A stretch of 64,000 nucleotides of DNA from Halobacteriales archaeon QS_4_66_20. Its GTDB lineage: Archaea > Halobacteriota > Halobacteria > Halobacteriales > Haloarculaceae. The position numbers were made by a program, and so were the translations under genes. This document shows, one piece after another, positions 8,601 through 17,134 of this stretch. Positions within the stretch are counted from its first letter, which is position 1; each line of letters opens with the position of its first letter. The notes beneath the pieces are model-generated. The model was not told the DNA's origin and searched no databases. It worked only from the letters and a program-made list of their open reading frames with translations. The stretch spans positions 1-64,000 of the forward strand of contig PXRK01000017.1 in the NCBI GenBank assembly GCA_003021015.1, read 5' to 3'.

Positions 8601-10881
8601 CGTACTCGAACCGGTAGTTCGCCGGCAGTTCGGTGTCTAGTACCAGCTGCACGTTCCCCGCGTACCCGAACTTGTAGGCGCCGACGACGCCGACGTCAAC
8701 GAACCGGTCGGTTACGAGCGTCGACGGGGTGGTGACCGTCGCGGTCTCGCCGGCTCCGGTGACCGTGTGTTCGAGTTTGACATTTCCGTCGCCCTCCGCG
8801 ACGTGGACGCTGATCTCGACCGGGCCAGTGTAATCGTCGAACTCGACGGTTTCGCCGAACGCGACCGCCTCGCCGTCGACGAACAGCGTCGCATCGCCTT
8901 CGAAGTCACCGACCTGCTCGACGGTCCACGACTCGACGTTGGCCGTCCGGACCGTCATTGCGGTCTCGTTGTCGGGCAGTATCGCCTCTGCCGGTGATGA
9001 GACAGGTTCGACAGCGAGGGTTTCCTCAAGCGTGAAGTCGAGTTCGGTGAACTCGCTCTCGTTCACCGTTCCGGTCGCCGTCTCGGGCTCGTAGCCGAAC
9101 CCGTCGGCGGTCACCTCGTACTCACCCTCCGTCTCGCGGAGCGTGTAACTTCCGTCCTCGTCGAGTTCGACGTTGAAGCCGTCGAGTTCGGCGGTCCCAT
9201 CCGTGACCGGTTCGCCGTCGGGGCCGGTCACCGTGCCGGTGAATCCGCTGTTGGCGGCCACCCGATCGACGGCGCCCTTGGCGTCGAGAATCCCCCAGCC
9301 GTAGCCGGGGTCTTTCCCGTCGGGGGCACACTCGCCCTCGACGGGCGGATAACCGCCCTCGAACTCCTCGTCGCAGTCGGCGGGCTTCCAGACCGAGGAC
9401 GTCACGGCGTTTTTCAGCTGGTCGACCGACTCGTTGTCCGCCGCCGACAGCGCGAGCGCAATCGTCCCGGAGACGTGTGGCGTCGCCATCGAACTTCCGG
9501 ATACCTTGCGGTAGTCGCCGAGCCTGCCGATAGCACTCTTTATGTCGTCTCCAGGGGCGACGATGTCGGGCACAATGTACTCGTCGGGCCATTCTTCCGG
9601 AGCGAAGGGATACCACGCCTCCTGTGTGTCGATCTCCGTACCGCCGGAGAAGGACGGCAGGCCATCCCCCTCGTCACTGGCGCCGATCGTCAGCGAATCG
9701 TAGACGGCACCGGGAGTCCCGGTCCGGTCGCGGTCGTTCCCCTCGGCAGCTACCACCGCGACGCCCGCGTCCTCGGCGTTCCGAACGGGCTCGATGAACG
9801 ACGGGTACGTGCCGGGCGCACCCAGACTCATGCTGATGACGTCGGCGTCGTTGTCGACGGCCCACTGCATCGAGGCGATGATCTGAGCGAAGGTCCCGGT
9901 GCCACGGGAGAGAGCGAGGGCGTGCATCAGGTCAGCGTCCGGAGCCATCCCGATGTACTCGCCGCTCGCGTTCCCGCCGACGACGGTCCCACTGACGTGC
10001 GTTCCGTGCCCGATGAAGGTCCCGGAATCGTAGGGTTCGGAGCCCTCGACTCGCTTGCCATCCGCATCGAATTCGGCCCAGCCGCCCGGATACGTCGGAT
10101 CGTCGGGATCCTCCGTGAACAGATCGATGTCCGGATGATCGACCCTCACGCCGGTGTCGAGCACCGCGACCTTCACGCCCTCACCGCGGGTCCCGTACTC
10201 CGACCAGACCTCCGTCGCGTTCGCCCGGTCGAGCCCCCACGTGGTGTCGTACTCACCTGCAGTCGCGGTACTGCCCGCTGTCTCCGTGCCAGTCCCGTTT
10301 TCGACCGGCTCGGGTATCTCCACCTCGAAGTTCTCGTGCAGACGGGTGACGTTCTCGACCTCGGCCAGCGCGTCCAGGTCGGCCCGCTCGGTATCGACCT
10401 CCAGCAGTACCGCGTTGGCGAGCCAGAACCGCTCGGTCACCTCGACGCCCGGGGTCGCCCTGGCGTGATCGACGACCGGCTTCTGGGACTGTTCGGCGAC
10501 CTCTTTCATCCGCTCGCGCGCCCGATCAGAGGCGTTCTCCGGCAACGAGCGGGCCCCAGGTCTGTCGTCGAGTTCGACTGCCTCGACTCTGGCGACGACG
10601 CTGACGGTCCCGTTCGCGTCCGCGGGTCTGTCGTTCCCGTGACCTGGCGGATCGTCATTCGCTGGCTGGGCCCCGGTTAGAACGGCCCCATTCGCTGGGG
10701 CGTCCCCGACGCGATCACGATCAGCCAGGGCCGCGTTCGGTCCCCGGTCTCCAGCGAGTTCGTCGTGCGCCGTCGGGCCGTCCGCCGTCGCACCGGCCGT
10801 CGGAGCGAACCCCATGGCTACCATCGACAGTACCATGATCGCCGTCAGGACAACGCCGCCGATCTGTCTACCGTGTCTCAT
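5620..10881 (-). CDS. Very large secreted subtilisin-family protease with carboxypeptidase-regulatory and beta-helix domains
   Basis: A 1753-residue exported protein. Residues 1-32 are a Sec-type signal peptide. About 90-190 resembles an I9 propeptide. The S8 domain spans about 212-500 with the triad Asp242 (AVLDTGV), His292 (GHGTHVSG), Ser464 (SGSSMATPHV) and oxyanion Asn382 (AEGND). Next comes a carboxypeptidase-regulatory-like domain (about 535-600, GTVTGPDGEPVTDG), two beta-rich segments around an unassigned middle region, then a long right-handed beta-helix of the NosD/pectate-lyase type (about 1080-1420). A tail similar in style to haloarchaeal surface-protein modules ends without an obvious PGF sorting motif or terminal membrane helix. 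It probably degrades or processes extracellular or cell-surface protein, with the beta-helix perhaps binding polysaccharide. The domain calls after residue 600 are less certain than the protease. Confidence 0.88.
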   Translation of the reverse strand: MRHGRQIGGVVLTAIMVLSMVAMGFAPTAGATADGPTAHDELAGDRGPNAALADRDRVGDAPANGAVLTGAQPANDDPPGHGNDRPADANGTVSVVARVEAVELDDRPGARSLPENASDRARERMKEVAEQSQKPVVDHARATPGVEVTERFWLANAVLLEVDTERADLDALAEVENVTRLHENFEVEIPEPVENGTGTETAGSTATAGEYDTTWGLDRANATEVWSEYGTRGEGVKVAVLDTGVRVDHPDIDLFTEDPDDPTYPGGWAEFDADGKRVEGSEPYDSGTFIGHGTHVSGTVVGGNASGEYIGMAPDADLMHALALSRGTGTFAQIIASMQWAVDNDADVISMSLGAPGTYPSFIEPVRNAEDAGVAVVAAEGNDRDRTGTPGAVYDSLTIGASDEGDGLPSFSGGTEIDTQEAWYPFAPEEWPDEYIVPDIVAPGDDIKSAIGRLGDYRKVSGSSMATPHVSGTIALALSAADNESVDQLKNAVTSSVWKPADCDEEFEGGYPPVEGECAPDGKDPGYGWGILDAKGAVDRVAANSGFTGTVTGPDGEPVTDGTAELDGFNVELDEDGSYTLRETEGEYEVTADGFGYEPETATGTVNESEFTELDFTLEETLAVEPVSSPAEAILPDNETAMTVRTANVESWTVEQVGDFEGDATLFVDGEAVAFGETVEFDDYTGPVEISVHVAEGDGNVKLEHTVTGAGETATVTTPSTLVTDRFVDVGVVGAYKFGYAGNVQLVLDTELPANYRFEYVSSEDLLDVTDEYDVFVVQNFGSGEELAGDFHEATSDPGTGVVYLDQQPQLLFTRPDTSNAITQLSRATNDPKRTKSDKTFATDFLQYSVDRAHPILDGVAEPGENVTIQERDRRIEYTTFEEFSGQTLAGVNLPEGGYTIDAGVKGPGLAIDEKTRTVLAASMGRYFKAENDQFTDAADDVLVNSVQYLGQEPQATLERAPPDRVDPDESVEATFEVSDLESLSVAVAERSTLSADELTLSVDGETVGFDETVEFDERDGEVTVAVEADEAGAVALKTTVETAGAEHPLTVLTGTTAVYEPPLVVGEDVDGLDEANAMLLPGATVHVANGTYKGQLIVDQPGVTLAAAPGADPVLEPGKDAKQWEAVLRIEQPGVTVDGLTIDHEAEELADRGSNIGDYYGIELRGNTRETTIRDVEIYEAGTGIALANSNFREGLFVDARDTTITGVTVADGPVGMVVGETGFFGGYGTYDGLEVSDTEFRNLKPAGEGFFTTDATGIDHVWGTGVTYTNVTVEGCEGDEGFFAPECDGGFVGGFAWNTTLENSTFNDSQAGIVINNGVRQFEVRNNDVLNSGTGIEILGAIRVQDFNTARVTENHVEAETGLRVVDKTDPTVEVRYNDFSASDTVFEKDTISYFGDPPEFDPDLRLNYFGERGPDPAAVNRYDPFLTAPPADVATDADETTELATHLELAANETQAVGIPGPTDQTVAEILGSAFEGTVEMYDKQRGDWEPVDVGSGVQLDPLDVLRVTPEENTTLVANFQAESGKNPPAGPGKPPISLDRGQNVVAAPLYDEPDAAFATPSDAVTLEKQVAIQPTGQLGPDAAEDEVSPFAGYVVDAQRPVPLEFRLSANPTVYELHEQLGLERPSLTGTDTNLTEASYLPEKIVQTTDATERVAALEQGRMDHETVEHLVNATLDAAADEAAETDDPVAIWEAVNETLHEEADELGIRLGERDIERIIEIARQACHGHQASAHLEVDQGNCEWVHAGA

Positions 10882-11165
10882 TTCCCCGATCCCCCGTTCA
10901 GCATCGTACTGGAGACGTTCATGACCCAGTCCATGGTGAGTACGAACAGGTGGGTGCTCAATGAAGATTTTGTGAACTCTGATTACCCCGGGTCGGCCCT
11001 GTTCACGCGCTCTCCCAGCCAGGACCTTCTGGCGGAAAACCGGAAGACTTCGGCGGTTTGGGGCCTGGCATCCCGGGGCACAGAACGATCCAGTCTTCCC
11101 GGACCGGTTTATATTGATCGTTCGGCCGTCCCCGTCGTCCGGACCGGAGTCGAGAGCCCGGGGAG

Positions 11166-12119
11166 TTACGACCGGTGTCGCCGGGAACTGATCACCCGAA
11201 AGTCGTTGTCGAGGTGGACGTCCAGCCGCTCGTCGCCGAGTTCGAACGAGAGGCCGACCTCGATGGGATCGACGTCGAGGACGGTCACCGACTGCTCGGC
11301 GTCGATGAAGACGTCGTCCCAGTCGTGACAGAGCCGCGGGTCGCGGTCGTTGTCCCGGAAGAAGCGCCGCACCGGGGGCGTTGTCAGCGCGACAGTCGGG
11401 ACGTCACAGGGACAGAACGTGTTGCACGTGCTACACCAGAACACCGCCCGAACCTCGGACTCGTACCCCTCCTCCCAGTAGTCGCCCTCCCAGAACTCGT
11501 CGAGGCTGTCGGTCAGTTCGGCGTTGACCCGGCCGTCGCAGTTCGGACAGAGGCTTTCCCGGAACATGCTGACGTAGTGGTGAAACTTCAGTCGGAAAGC
11601 CTCGATCGCTTCCGCTGATGTCCGCTCCTCGAACCCCCGCGGCGAGAACGCGATGGCGAAGAACTTCTGTTCGCACTGCCGACAGACGATCAGGCAGAAG
11701 TGCCCCGAGTGCCGCTCCATCACGAGTTCGCCGTCGCACCGACACCGACCGACCTCGATCGCCTCTATCCCGGCACGGTCCGTCAAAGTGCCTGATACGA
11801 TCGTCCGGTACAGCTTCCGTCCCGGAACGTTCAGGTGATACCCCTCCTCCGACTGGTCGACGAACGGACCGACGAGTTTCTCCAGGTGGTAGTTGAACCG
11901 CCCGCTGTTTTGCACGTCGACTCGTTGCTTGAGTTCGGAATACGGGAGGTGCTCTTTCACCATCTGCTCGTCGTCCCACGCCTTCCCGATCTCGAGGAGA
12001 ATCCGGATCCGCGTCTCGTTGCCGATTATCTTCGCGGCCTCGTCCAGCGAGAGCGATTCCGGAATGCCGTCCGCTGATTCCTGTCCTCTCTCCGTTCTTT
12101 GCTTGTTTTCCACTCCCAT
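11166..12119 (-). CDS. Winged-helix transcriptional regulator with C-terminal zinc-ribbon segments
   Basis: A 317-residue haloarchaeal regulator. Residues about 25-95 form an ArsR-like winged helix (SLDEAAKIIGNETRIRILLE, then SGRFNYHLEKLVG as the recognition region). The C-terminal part has Cys pairs typical of zinc ribbons: RCRCDGELV with VCRQCEQ, CPNCDGR, and CSTCNTFCPC. ATG 12119 is preferred to GTG 12131. Start-proximal DNA is occupied by a fam1 element (12147-12226) whose end lies about 28 bases upstream of the ATG, where the TATA box should be, so the element may have replaced or supplied the promoter. Target genes are unknown. Confidence 0.8.
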   Translation of the reverse strand: MGVENKQRTERGQESADGIPESLSLDEAAKIIGNETRIRILLEIGKAWDDEQMVKEHLPYSELKQRVDVQNSGRFNYHLEKLVGPFVDQSEEGYHLNVPGRKLYRTIVSGTLTDRAGIEAIEVGRCRCDGELVMERHSGHFCLIVCRQCEQKFFAIAFSPRGFEERTSAEAIEAFRLKFHHYVSMFRESLCPNCDGRVNAELTDSLDEFWEGDYWEEGYESEVRAVFWCSTCNTFCPCDVPTVALTTPPVRRFFRDNDRDPRLCHDWDDVFIDAEQSVTVLDVDPIEVGLSFELGDERLDVHLDNDFRVISSRRHRS

Positions 12120-12146
12120 GATTTTACTCACAGTGTAAACGCCTCA

Positions 12147-12226
12147 TAGTGATTATTGTGACTGTTTACCGGGTCGGCCGCACGCAGTCGTGCGGTCGAT
12201 CCCGTAACGACTCACAATAATCACTA
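12147..12226 (+). mobile_element. fam1 inverted-repeat element (76 bases) flanked by TA
   Basis: GTGATTATTGTGA at the left end is matched by TCACAATAATCAC at the right end, and TA flanks both sides. The whole 76 bases fold into one nearly perfect hairpin with a CAGT loop (interior arms TTTACCGGG and CCCGTAAC). It is the same length as the copy at 35713-35788 and shares its ends with copies at 33518, 36370, 55247 and 61366. It is non-coding; TA duplication suggests mobilisation by an IS630/Tc1-mariner-like transposase (inference). Confidence 0.8.
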
Positions 12227-12317
12227 TCAATCGTTATAACTTTCGGCCGCCCGTATTTGGCGAGGCTCCACGGCGTGCTGGGGAACGGAAGCAAGTCGTT
12301 CTCGTCGATCAGCGCAA

Positions 12318-12353
12318 TTGACTTCCTCCCCGCCCTGACGGGCGAGGCTTCCG
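12318..12353 (-). repeat. IS200/IS605-like (IS1341-type) end hairpin, solo
   Basis: Read on the minus strand, a stem made of CCTCGCCCG and CGGGCGGGGAGG-like arms is followed by AAGTCAA. This is the form of the right end left behind by haloarchaeal tnpB elements (established pattern, recognised by eye). A similar hairpin occurs at 56331-56370. The rest of 12227-12406 holds nothing I can identify. Confidence 0.45.
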
Positions 12354-12406
12354 CTGGCTATCCGTCATACCGTCGTTCGTGATTCGTTACCGCTACGGTG
12401 TCACAA

Positions 12407-12847
12407 TTAGGGAGTTCGGGGCTCGTAGGAGCCACACTCCTCAAGCCGGTCGAGGAGTGCGTCGACATCCACCGCGTCCGCAGTCGGGGCGGCGACGAGC
12501 GGGTCAGTCACGTCGGCGTCCCCGAGCGCGACAGTCGGGAGGGCGGCGTCGCCGTACCCCTCGACGATGGCGTAGTCGCAGGTCCTCGCAAGATCGTCGA
12601 GCGCGTCCGCGAGCGTCCGGTCGTCGCCGGTCGCGAACCAGGTGCCGGCGGTCGTGATACCCTCGGTGCGGGCCGCGCCGGCTGCACGGTGGCGGGCGGT
12701 GTCTTTCCCCTCGGTGTCGATGTCCGGCTCGCAGTCGATGTGTTTAATCGTCCCCACGCGTCCGCGCTCGCTCAGCCGTTCGACGACCCGCTCGACGAGC
12801 GTCGTCTTGCCCGTATCTGAGGGCCCGACGACCCGGAGCACCTTCAT
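12407..12847 (-). CDS. mobB: Molybdopterin-guanine dinucleotide biosynthesis adapter protein MobB
   Basis: A 146-residue GTP-binding protein. The P-loop GPSDTGKTTL occupies residues 8-17, followed by IKHIDCE and the switch-like DTARHRAAGA segment, both characteristic of MobB. ATG 12847 places the P-loop at the usual position near the N terminus; the reading frame is open far upstream but that part overlaps the divergent moeA. It is divergent from moeA (117-base gap) and helps attach GMP to molybdopterin for bis-MGD enzymes. The nearby formate dehydrogenase is the obvious consumer of this cofactor. Confidence 0.9.
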   Translation of the reverse strand: MKVLRVVGPSDTGKTTLVERVVERLSERGRVGTIKHIDCEPDIDTEGKDTARHRAAGAARTEGITTAGTWFATGDDRTLADALDDLARTCDYAIVEGYGDAALPTVALGDADVTDPLVAAPTADAVDVDALLDRLEECGSYEPRTP

Positions 12848-12964
12848 GGGGGGCAGTTGCGAACGCGGGCAGTTGAGGCTGTCGGCGAGGAGTGTGAGAC
12901 TGTCAGCGGTACGTTTGCGGCAGTCGACGGTGGGTACTTGTAGCGCGGCGTCCGATTGGGAGGT

Positions 12965-14824
12965 ATGACCCGCCGCGAGTTCCGCGACCTCTCGACGCCA
13001 CGGGAAGCAACCGAGGCCATCGACGCGCTCGACATCCGCGGCGGCACCGAGGAGCGATCCCCGGTCGAGGCGCGCGGACTGCGGCTGGCCGAGCGGATCG
13101 ACGCCGCGATCGACGTCCCCGGGTTCGACCGCGCGGCGATGGACGGGTACGCCCTCCGGGCCGCCGACACGTTCGGGGCCAGCGAAGGCGAACCGGTGAC
13201 CCTGCCCGTTATTGCGAGCCTCAAGCCCGGCAACGCGCCCGACGCGACCGTCGAGGAGGGCGAGGCCGTCCAAGTCGCGACCGGCGCCGTCCTGGCGCCG
13301 GGTGCGGACGCGGTCGTGCCCGTCGAGCGGACCGTGGAGGGTGAGGACAGCGTCGAGATCCGCACCGCCGTCGCGCCGGGCGACAGTGTGATGCCCCGCG
13401 GCGCCGACCTCGCTGCCGGCGACCGTGCGCTCGCGCCCGGAACGCGCCTGGGGCCCCGTCACGTCGGCCTGCTCGCCGCACTGGGTCGGGAGACGGTGCC
13501 CGTCCGGGTTCCGCCCCGGGTCGCGGTGGTATCGACCGGCGAGGAGCTCCTCCAGCCGGGGGCAAAACTTGACCCGTCGGCCGGCCAGATCTACGACGTA
13601 AACGGCCAGTCAATCGCGGCGGCCGTCGAGGCTGCCGGGGGCAAGGCCGTCCGTTACGTCGAGACGTCCGACGACGCGGCGGCGTTGCGGGAAACGCTCT
13701 CGGCTGCGGCGGCGGAGACGGATCTCCTGCTGACCTCCGGATCGACGAGCGCCGGGACCGGCGATGTGCTCGTCGAACTGCTTGAGGAGCACGGCGAGCG
13801 GCTGGTCCACGGGGTCGCGGTGAAGCCGGGCCGGCCGCTGCTCGTCGGCCGGCTGTTCGACACCCCGTACGTCGGACTGCCGGGCTATCCCGTCTCGGCG
13901 CTGTCCGTGTTCCGGACGTTCGTCGCGCCGGCACTCGGGGAAGGGACCGATCAGTCAGCCACCGATGCTGCCGGCGAAACCGAGGCGACGCTCGCGACGC
14001 GTGTCCGCTACGACGGCGGTCGCCTCCGCTTACTCGCCGTGGGGCTGGTCACCGACGGCGACGGCGACCGGGTTGCGTACGCCTCGACGAAGGGCAGCGG
14101 CGCGACCACGACGCTGGTCGAGACCGACGGCGTCGTCCGGATGCCGCCCGAAACCTCAGTGCTCGCCGCCGGCTCGACGGTGGCGGTCGAGCGGTTCGAC
14201 GACGCGCCGATCCCGACGCTTCTGGGCGTCGGCGACCCGGACCCGGCGTTCTGGCGGCTCCTCGACGGCCTCGACCGCACCCGGTATCTGACACTGCCCG
14301 ACGCGGACGCCGGCCGGTGGCTCGCGGACGGGATCCCCGACGTGGCGGTGACCGGCGAGCCGACCCCCGGCGGCGAGGAACTCGCGAGCTGGCGCCGGGA
14401 GTGGGGGCTGGTCGTCCCCCAGGGCAACCCGGCAGGGCTCTCGGATCTCGGGGATCTCGCGGATGGGGGCCGTCAGTTTGCGAGCCTCGACGTGTCGCTC
14501 TCTCTGAGAGATGCGTTCGACGACCACCTGGAGGCACAGGACGTCGACCCGGATGCCATCGACGGCTATCACAGGGCGCTTCCGGGGATCGAGTCCCCCG
14601 CACGGAGCGTCGCTGCCGGGCGTGCCGACGCCGGACTCGGCCTCCGCGCGACCGCCACGGATCTCGACCTCGGCTTCGTCCCGGTCGGGAGCCAGCGGCT
14701 GACGGTGACGCTGAATCGCGACCGAACCGGGAAAGCGAGCGTCCAGGGCCTGCGATCACGCCTGGATGAGTCCCTGGACGGACTCCTCTCCGAGGAAGCC
14801 GGATACGAATCCGCAGACCAGTAA
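12965..14824 (+). CDS. moeA: MoeA molybdopterin molybdenumtransferase fused to a periplasmic-binding-like domain
   Basis: A 619-residue protein. Residues 1-about 395 are MoeA: domain start with the conserved FDRAAMDGYALRAADTFG, then VATGAVLAPGADAVV, and VVSTGEELLQPG in the nucleotide-binding subdomain. Residues about 415-619 form an extra domain (FWRLLDGLDRTRYLTLPDAD ... WGLVVPQGNPAGL ... AAGRADAGLGLRATA) that resembles the PBP-like/LysR-substrate-type domain found fused to archaeal MoeA, probably binding a ligand such as molybdate or tungstate (inference). It inserts metal into adenylylated molybdopterin. It is first of a three-gene run with a second moeA and mobA. Confidence 0.9.
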   Translation: MTRREFRDLSTPREATEAIDALDIRGGTEERSPVEARGLRLAERIDAAIDVPGFDRAAMDGYALRAADTFGASEGEPVTLPVIASLKPGNAPDATVEEGEAVQVATGAVLAPGADAVVPVERTVEGEDSVEIRTAVAPGDSVMPRGADLAAGDRALAPGTRLGPRHVGLLAALGRETVPVRVPPRVAVVSTGEELLQPGAKLDPSAGQIYDVNGQSIAAAVEAAGGKAVRYVETSDDAAALRETLSAAAAETDLLLTSGSTSAGTGDVLVELLEEHGERLVHGVAVKPGRPLLVGRLFDTPYVGLPGYPVSALSVFRTFVAPALGEGTDQSATDAAGETEATLATRVRYDGGRLRLLAVGLVTDGDGDRVAYASTKGSGATTTLVETDGVVRMPPETSVLAAGSTVAVERFDDAPIPTLLGVGDPDPAFWRLLDGLDRTRYLTLPDADAGRWLADGIPDVAVTGEPTPGGEELASWRREWGLVVPQGNPAGLSDLGDLADGGRQFASLDVSLSLRDAFDDHLEAQDVDPDAIDGYHRALPGIESPARSVAAGRADAGLGLRATATDLDLGFVPVGSQRLTVTLNRDRTGKASVQGLRSRLDESLDGLLSEEAGYESADQ

Positions 14825-14872
14825 CCCTGCAACAACCACGATGATTTTGGGGCGTGACGACTACGGGGAGGT

Positions 14873-16141
14873 ATGGGCAATGCCGGCTTCACCGAGGTGA
14901 CGCAGCTCGCCGCCGCCCGGGAACTGTTGGCCGAGTACTGCGAGCCGCACGGCCGGACCCAGCGCCGGTCGCCGGCCGACGCCGTGGGACACGTCCTCGC
15001 GGACGGCGTCGAGGCGGTCCGCCCGGTCCCGCACTACGACCGCGCGGCGATGGACGGGTACGCCGTCCAGGCAGCCGACACGTTCGGCGCGACAGATCGA
15101 TCGCCCGCTCGTTTCGAACGCGCCGAAGAAATCGTCGACGCCGGCACGGCGGTCCAGGTCAACACCGGCAGCGCAGTCCCCGAGGGTGCCGACGCCGTCG
15201 TGATGGTCGAGGAGACGGAACGCCGCGACGACTCGCTGCTAGTTTACGACGCCGTCGCGGAGCGCGAGAACGTCGCGCCTGCCGGGGAGGACGTGGAAGC
15301 GTCACAGCACCTCTTCGAGGCGGGCCACCGACTCACGCCGTCGGACGTTGCACTCCTCCGGGCCGCGGGCCGTGAGGCCGTCCCGGTTCGAGAGCAACCC
15401 CGGGTGAGCGTCCTCCCGACCGGCGAGGAGCTCGTCGACCCGGACGAGACCCCAGGACCTGGTGAGATTGTCGAGACGAACGGGTTGCTCGTCTCATCGC
15501 TGGTGACCCAGTGGGGCGGAGTGCCGAGCTACCGGGACGTCGTCACCGACGAGGAGGACGCGCTCCGGGCGGCCGTCGAGGGCGGCCTCGATCACGACGT
15601 CGTCGTCACGACGGGCGGTTCGTCGGTCGGCGAGCGGGACCTCGTCCCGGACGTCGTTGACGACCTCGGCGAGGTGCTCGTCCACGGGATCAGCCTCAAA
15701 CCCGGCCACCCGGTCGGGTTCGGCGTCGTCGACGGGACGCCCGTGGTGCTGCTGCCGGGCTACCCCGTCTCCTGTCTGGTTACTGCCGTCCAGCTTTTGC
15801 GCCCGGCGCTCGCGTGGCTGGCCGGGACCGAGCCACAGTCACAGCCGACCGTCCGGGCGACGCTGTCCCGGAAACTCCCGAGTGCGCCCGGCGAACGCAC
15901 CTTCGCTCGGGTCCGTCTCGAGGACGGGCATTCGGAGGAGGGTGGGGACGGGACCGAACCGACCGCCAGCCCGGTCCAGACGGGTGGCGCCGGCGTCATG
16001 TCGAGCGTCGCGTTCGCGGACGGCTGGGTCGAGGTACCCGAATCGCGCGAGGGAATCGCGGCCGGCGAGACCGTCACCGTCCAGCAGTGGGAACGTCCCG
16101 TGTTTCCGGGCGACAACGACGGGAGCACATCGGGGGAGTGA
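14873..16141 (+). CDS. moeA: MoeA molybdopterin molybdenumtransferase, second paralogue
   Basis: A 422-residue MoeA of normal length, without the extra C-terminal domain of its upstream neighbour. Conserved segments include HYDRAAMDGYAVQAADTFGA, VNTGSAVPEGADAVVMVEE, SVLPTGEELVDP, and VVTTGGSSVGERD. It is 48 bases after the first moeA and 7 bases before mobA. Two paralogues side by side are common in archaea; division of labour (molybdenum versus tungsten, or adenylate hydrolysis steps) is a guess that the sequence does not decide. Confidence 0.92.
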   Translation: MGNAGFTEVTQLAAARELLAEYCEPHGRTQRRSPADAVGHVLADGVEAVRPVPHYDRAAMDGYAVQAADTFGATDRSPARFERAEEIVDAGTAVQVNTGSAVPEGADAVVMVEETERRDDSLLVYDAVAERENVAPAGEDVEASQHLFEAGHRLTPSDVALLRAAGREAVPVREQPRVSVLPTGEELVDPDETPGPGEIVETNGLLVSSLVTQWGGVPSYRDVVTDEEDALRAAVEGGLDHDVVVTTGGSSVGERDLVPDVVDDLGEVLVHGISLKPGHPVGFGVVDGTPVVLLPGYPVSCLVTAVQLLRPALAWLAGTEPQSQPTVRATLSRKLPSAPGERTFARVRLEDGHSEEGGDGTEPTASPVQTGGAGVMSSVAFADGWVEVPESREGIAAGETVTVQQWERPVFPGDNDGSTSGE

Positions 16142-16148
16142 GGCGACG

Positions 16149-16772
16149 ATGACGACGACAGATCGCAGCGGGGTCGTGCTGGCCGGCGGGCACTCGCGGC
16201 GGTTTGGGCAACAGGACAAGGCGCTCGCGGAACTCGACGGCGAGCCGATGGTGAAGCGGGTCGTCGAGCGGACGAGCCCGGTCGTCGACGAACTCCTCGT
16301 CAGCTGTCGTGAGGCCCAGCGAGCCAGGTTCGAGGCCGTACTCGATTCGGCCGCTGGGTCGGTGGAGTTCGTCACCGATCCGGAGCCGGGCGCCGGCCCG
16401 CTCGCTGGCGTGAACGCGGCGCTTCAGCACACCTCCGGGGAGTACGTCGCCGTCGTCGCCTGCGACATTCCCGCGGTCGACCCGGAGTTCCTGGCGTTCT
16501 TCTTCGAGCAGGCTAGCGGCCGGCAGGCTGCCGTCCCGCGGCTCCAGGGCGGGACCCCGCAGCCGGCGCTGGCTGTCTACGAAGCCGCGGCAATGCGTCG
16601 AGTGAGTACGGCGCTACTTGACGACGGCGTGCGACGGTTCCGGTCGGCGCTCGAAGAACTGGACGTCTGCTTCGTCGCGCCCGAGGAAGTCGAGGCTCGG
16701 ACGGAATGGCACACGCTCCAGAACGTCAACACGCCCGAGGAGCTGGCGGAACTCGAAGACGAGCTCCGGTGA
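16149..16772 (+). CDS. mobA: Molybdenum cofactor guanylyltransferase MobA
   Basis: A 207-residue nucleotidyltransferase. The N-terminal GTP-binding loop is LAGGHSRRFGQQDKAL; the metal-binding Asp lies in VAVVACDIPAVDP, and the C-terminal WHTLQNVNTPEEL is typical of MobA. It transfers GMP from GTP to Mo-molybdopterin to make (bis-)MGD. It follows moeA by 7 bases, so it belongs to the same operon. A fam2 element starts 8 bases after its stop codon. Confidence 0.92.
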   Translation: MTTTDRSGVVLAGGHSRRFGQQDKALAELDGEPMVKRVVERTSPVVDELLVSCREAQRARFEAVLDSAAGSVEFVTDPEPGAGPLAGVNAALQHTSGEYVAVVACDIPAVDPEFLAFFFEQASGRQAAVPRLQGGTPQPALAVYEAAAMRRVSTALLDDGVRRFRSALEELDVCFVAPEEVEARTEWHTLQNVNTPEELAELEDELR

Positions 16773-16778
16773 GGCTGC

Positions 16779-16891
16779 TATACAGCCAGACGTGACTCCG
16801 TCCAGTGCCAGAACAGTCCATCGGCTGTGTCATGGCCCGAACAACGGGAGTTGGGACGGCATGGCGTACCTGAATCACGTCTGGCTGTATA
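16779..16891 (+). mobile_element. fam2 inverted-repeat element (109 bases) with TA duplication
   Basis: Ends TACAGCCAGACGTGA and TCACGTCTGGCTGTA are perfect inverted repeats at 16781 and 16889, flanked by TA on each side. The core is nearly identical to the copies at 44091-44199 and 59288-59395. It has no coding capacity. It lies 8 bases after the mobA stop. Confidence 0.85.
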
Positions 16892-16966
16892 TGATGGCGT
16901 GCTGTTGCTTCCTCGAACTCTGGCAGGCATTGGTGAATGGAGTGAGTCAGGTACAGACAGCATGAA

Positions 16967-17085
16967 AGCCCCCGGCCGCTCACCCGTCCGGGACTCGTTG
17001 CGCGCTTCACTCGCTCACTTCGTTCGCTCGTTGCAGTGCTTGCGTCGTCCGGGACGGAGTGAGCGTCTCGGGGCTTTCATGCTGT
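16967..17085 (+). repeat. 119-base palindromic element with ACAGCATGAAAGCCCC ends
   Basis: A perfect 16-base inverted repeat, ACAGCATGAAAGCCCC at 16967-16982 and GGGGCTTTCATGCTGT at 17070-17085. The interior is rich in short tetranucleotide-like repeats (CACTCGCTCACTTCGTTCGC). Palindromes with these CATGAAAGCCCC ends are common dispersed elements in haloarchaeal genomes (established, from memory). Together with the fam2 element it fills most of the 398-base gap 16773-17170. Confidence 0.7.
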
Positions 17086-17134
17086 TCGGAATGCTATTGA
17101 GTCCTACTTTCGACCCGGCTGTTCCGGAACGATG

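Noticed and set aside
12848-13462. N-terminal extension of mobB to 351 residues
   Set aside because: The extension overlaps the start of the divergent moeA and has no protein-like features; MobB proteins begin shortly before the P-loop.
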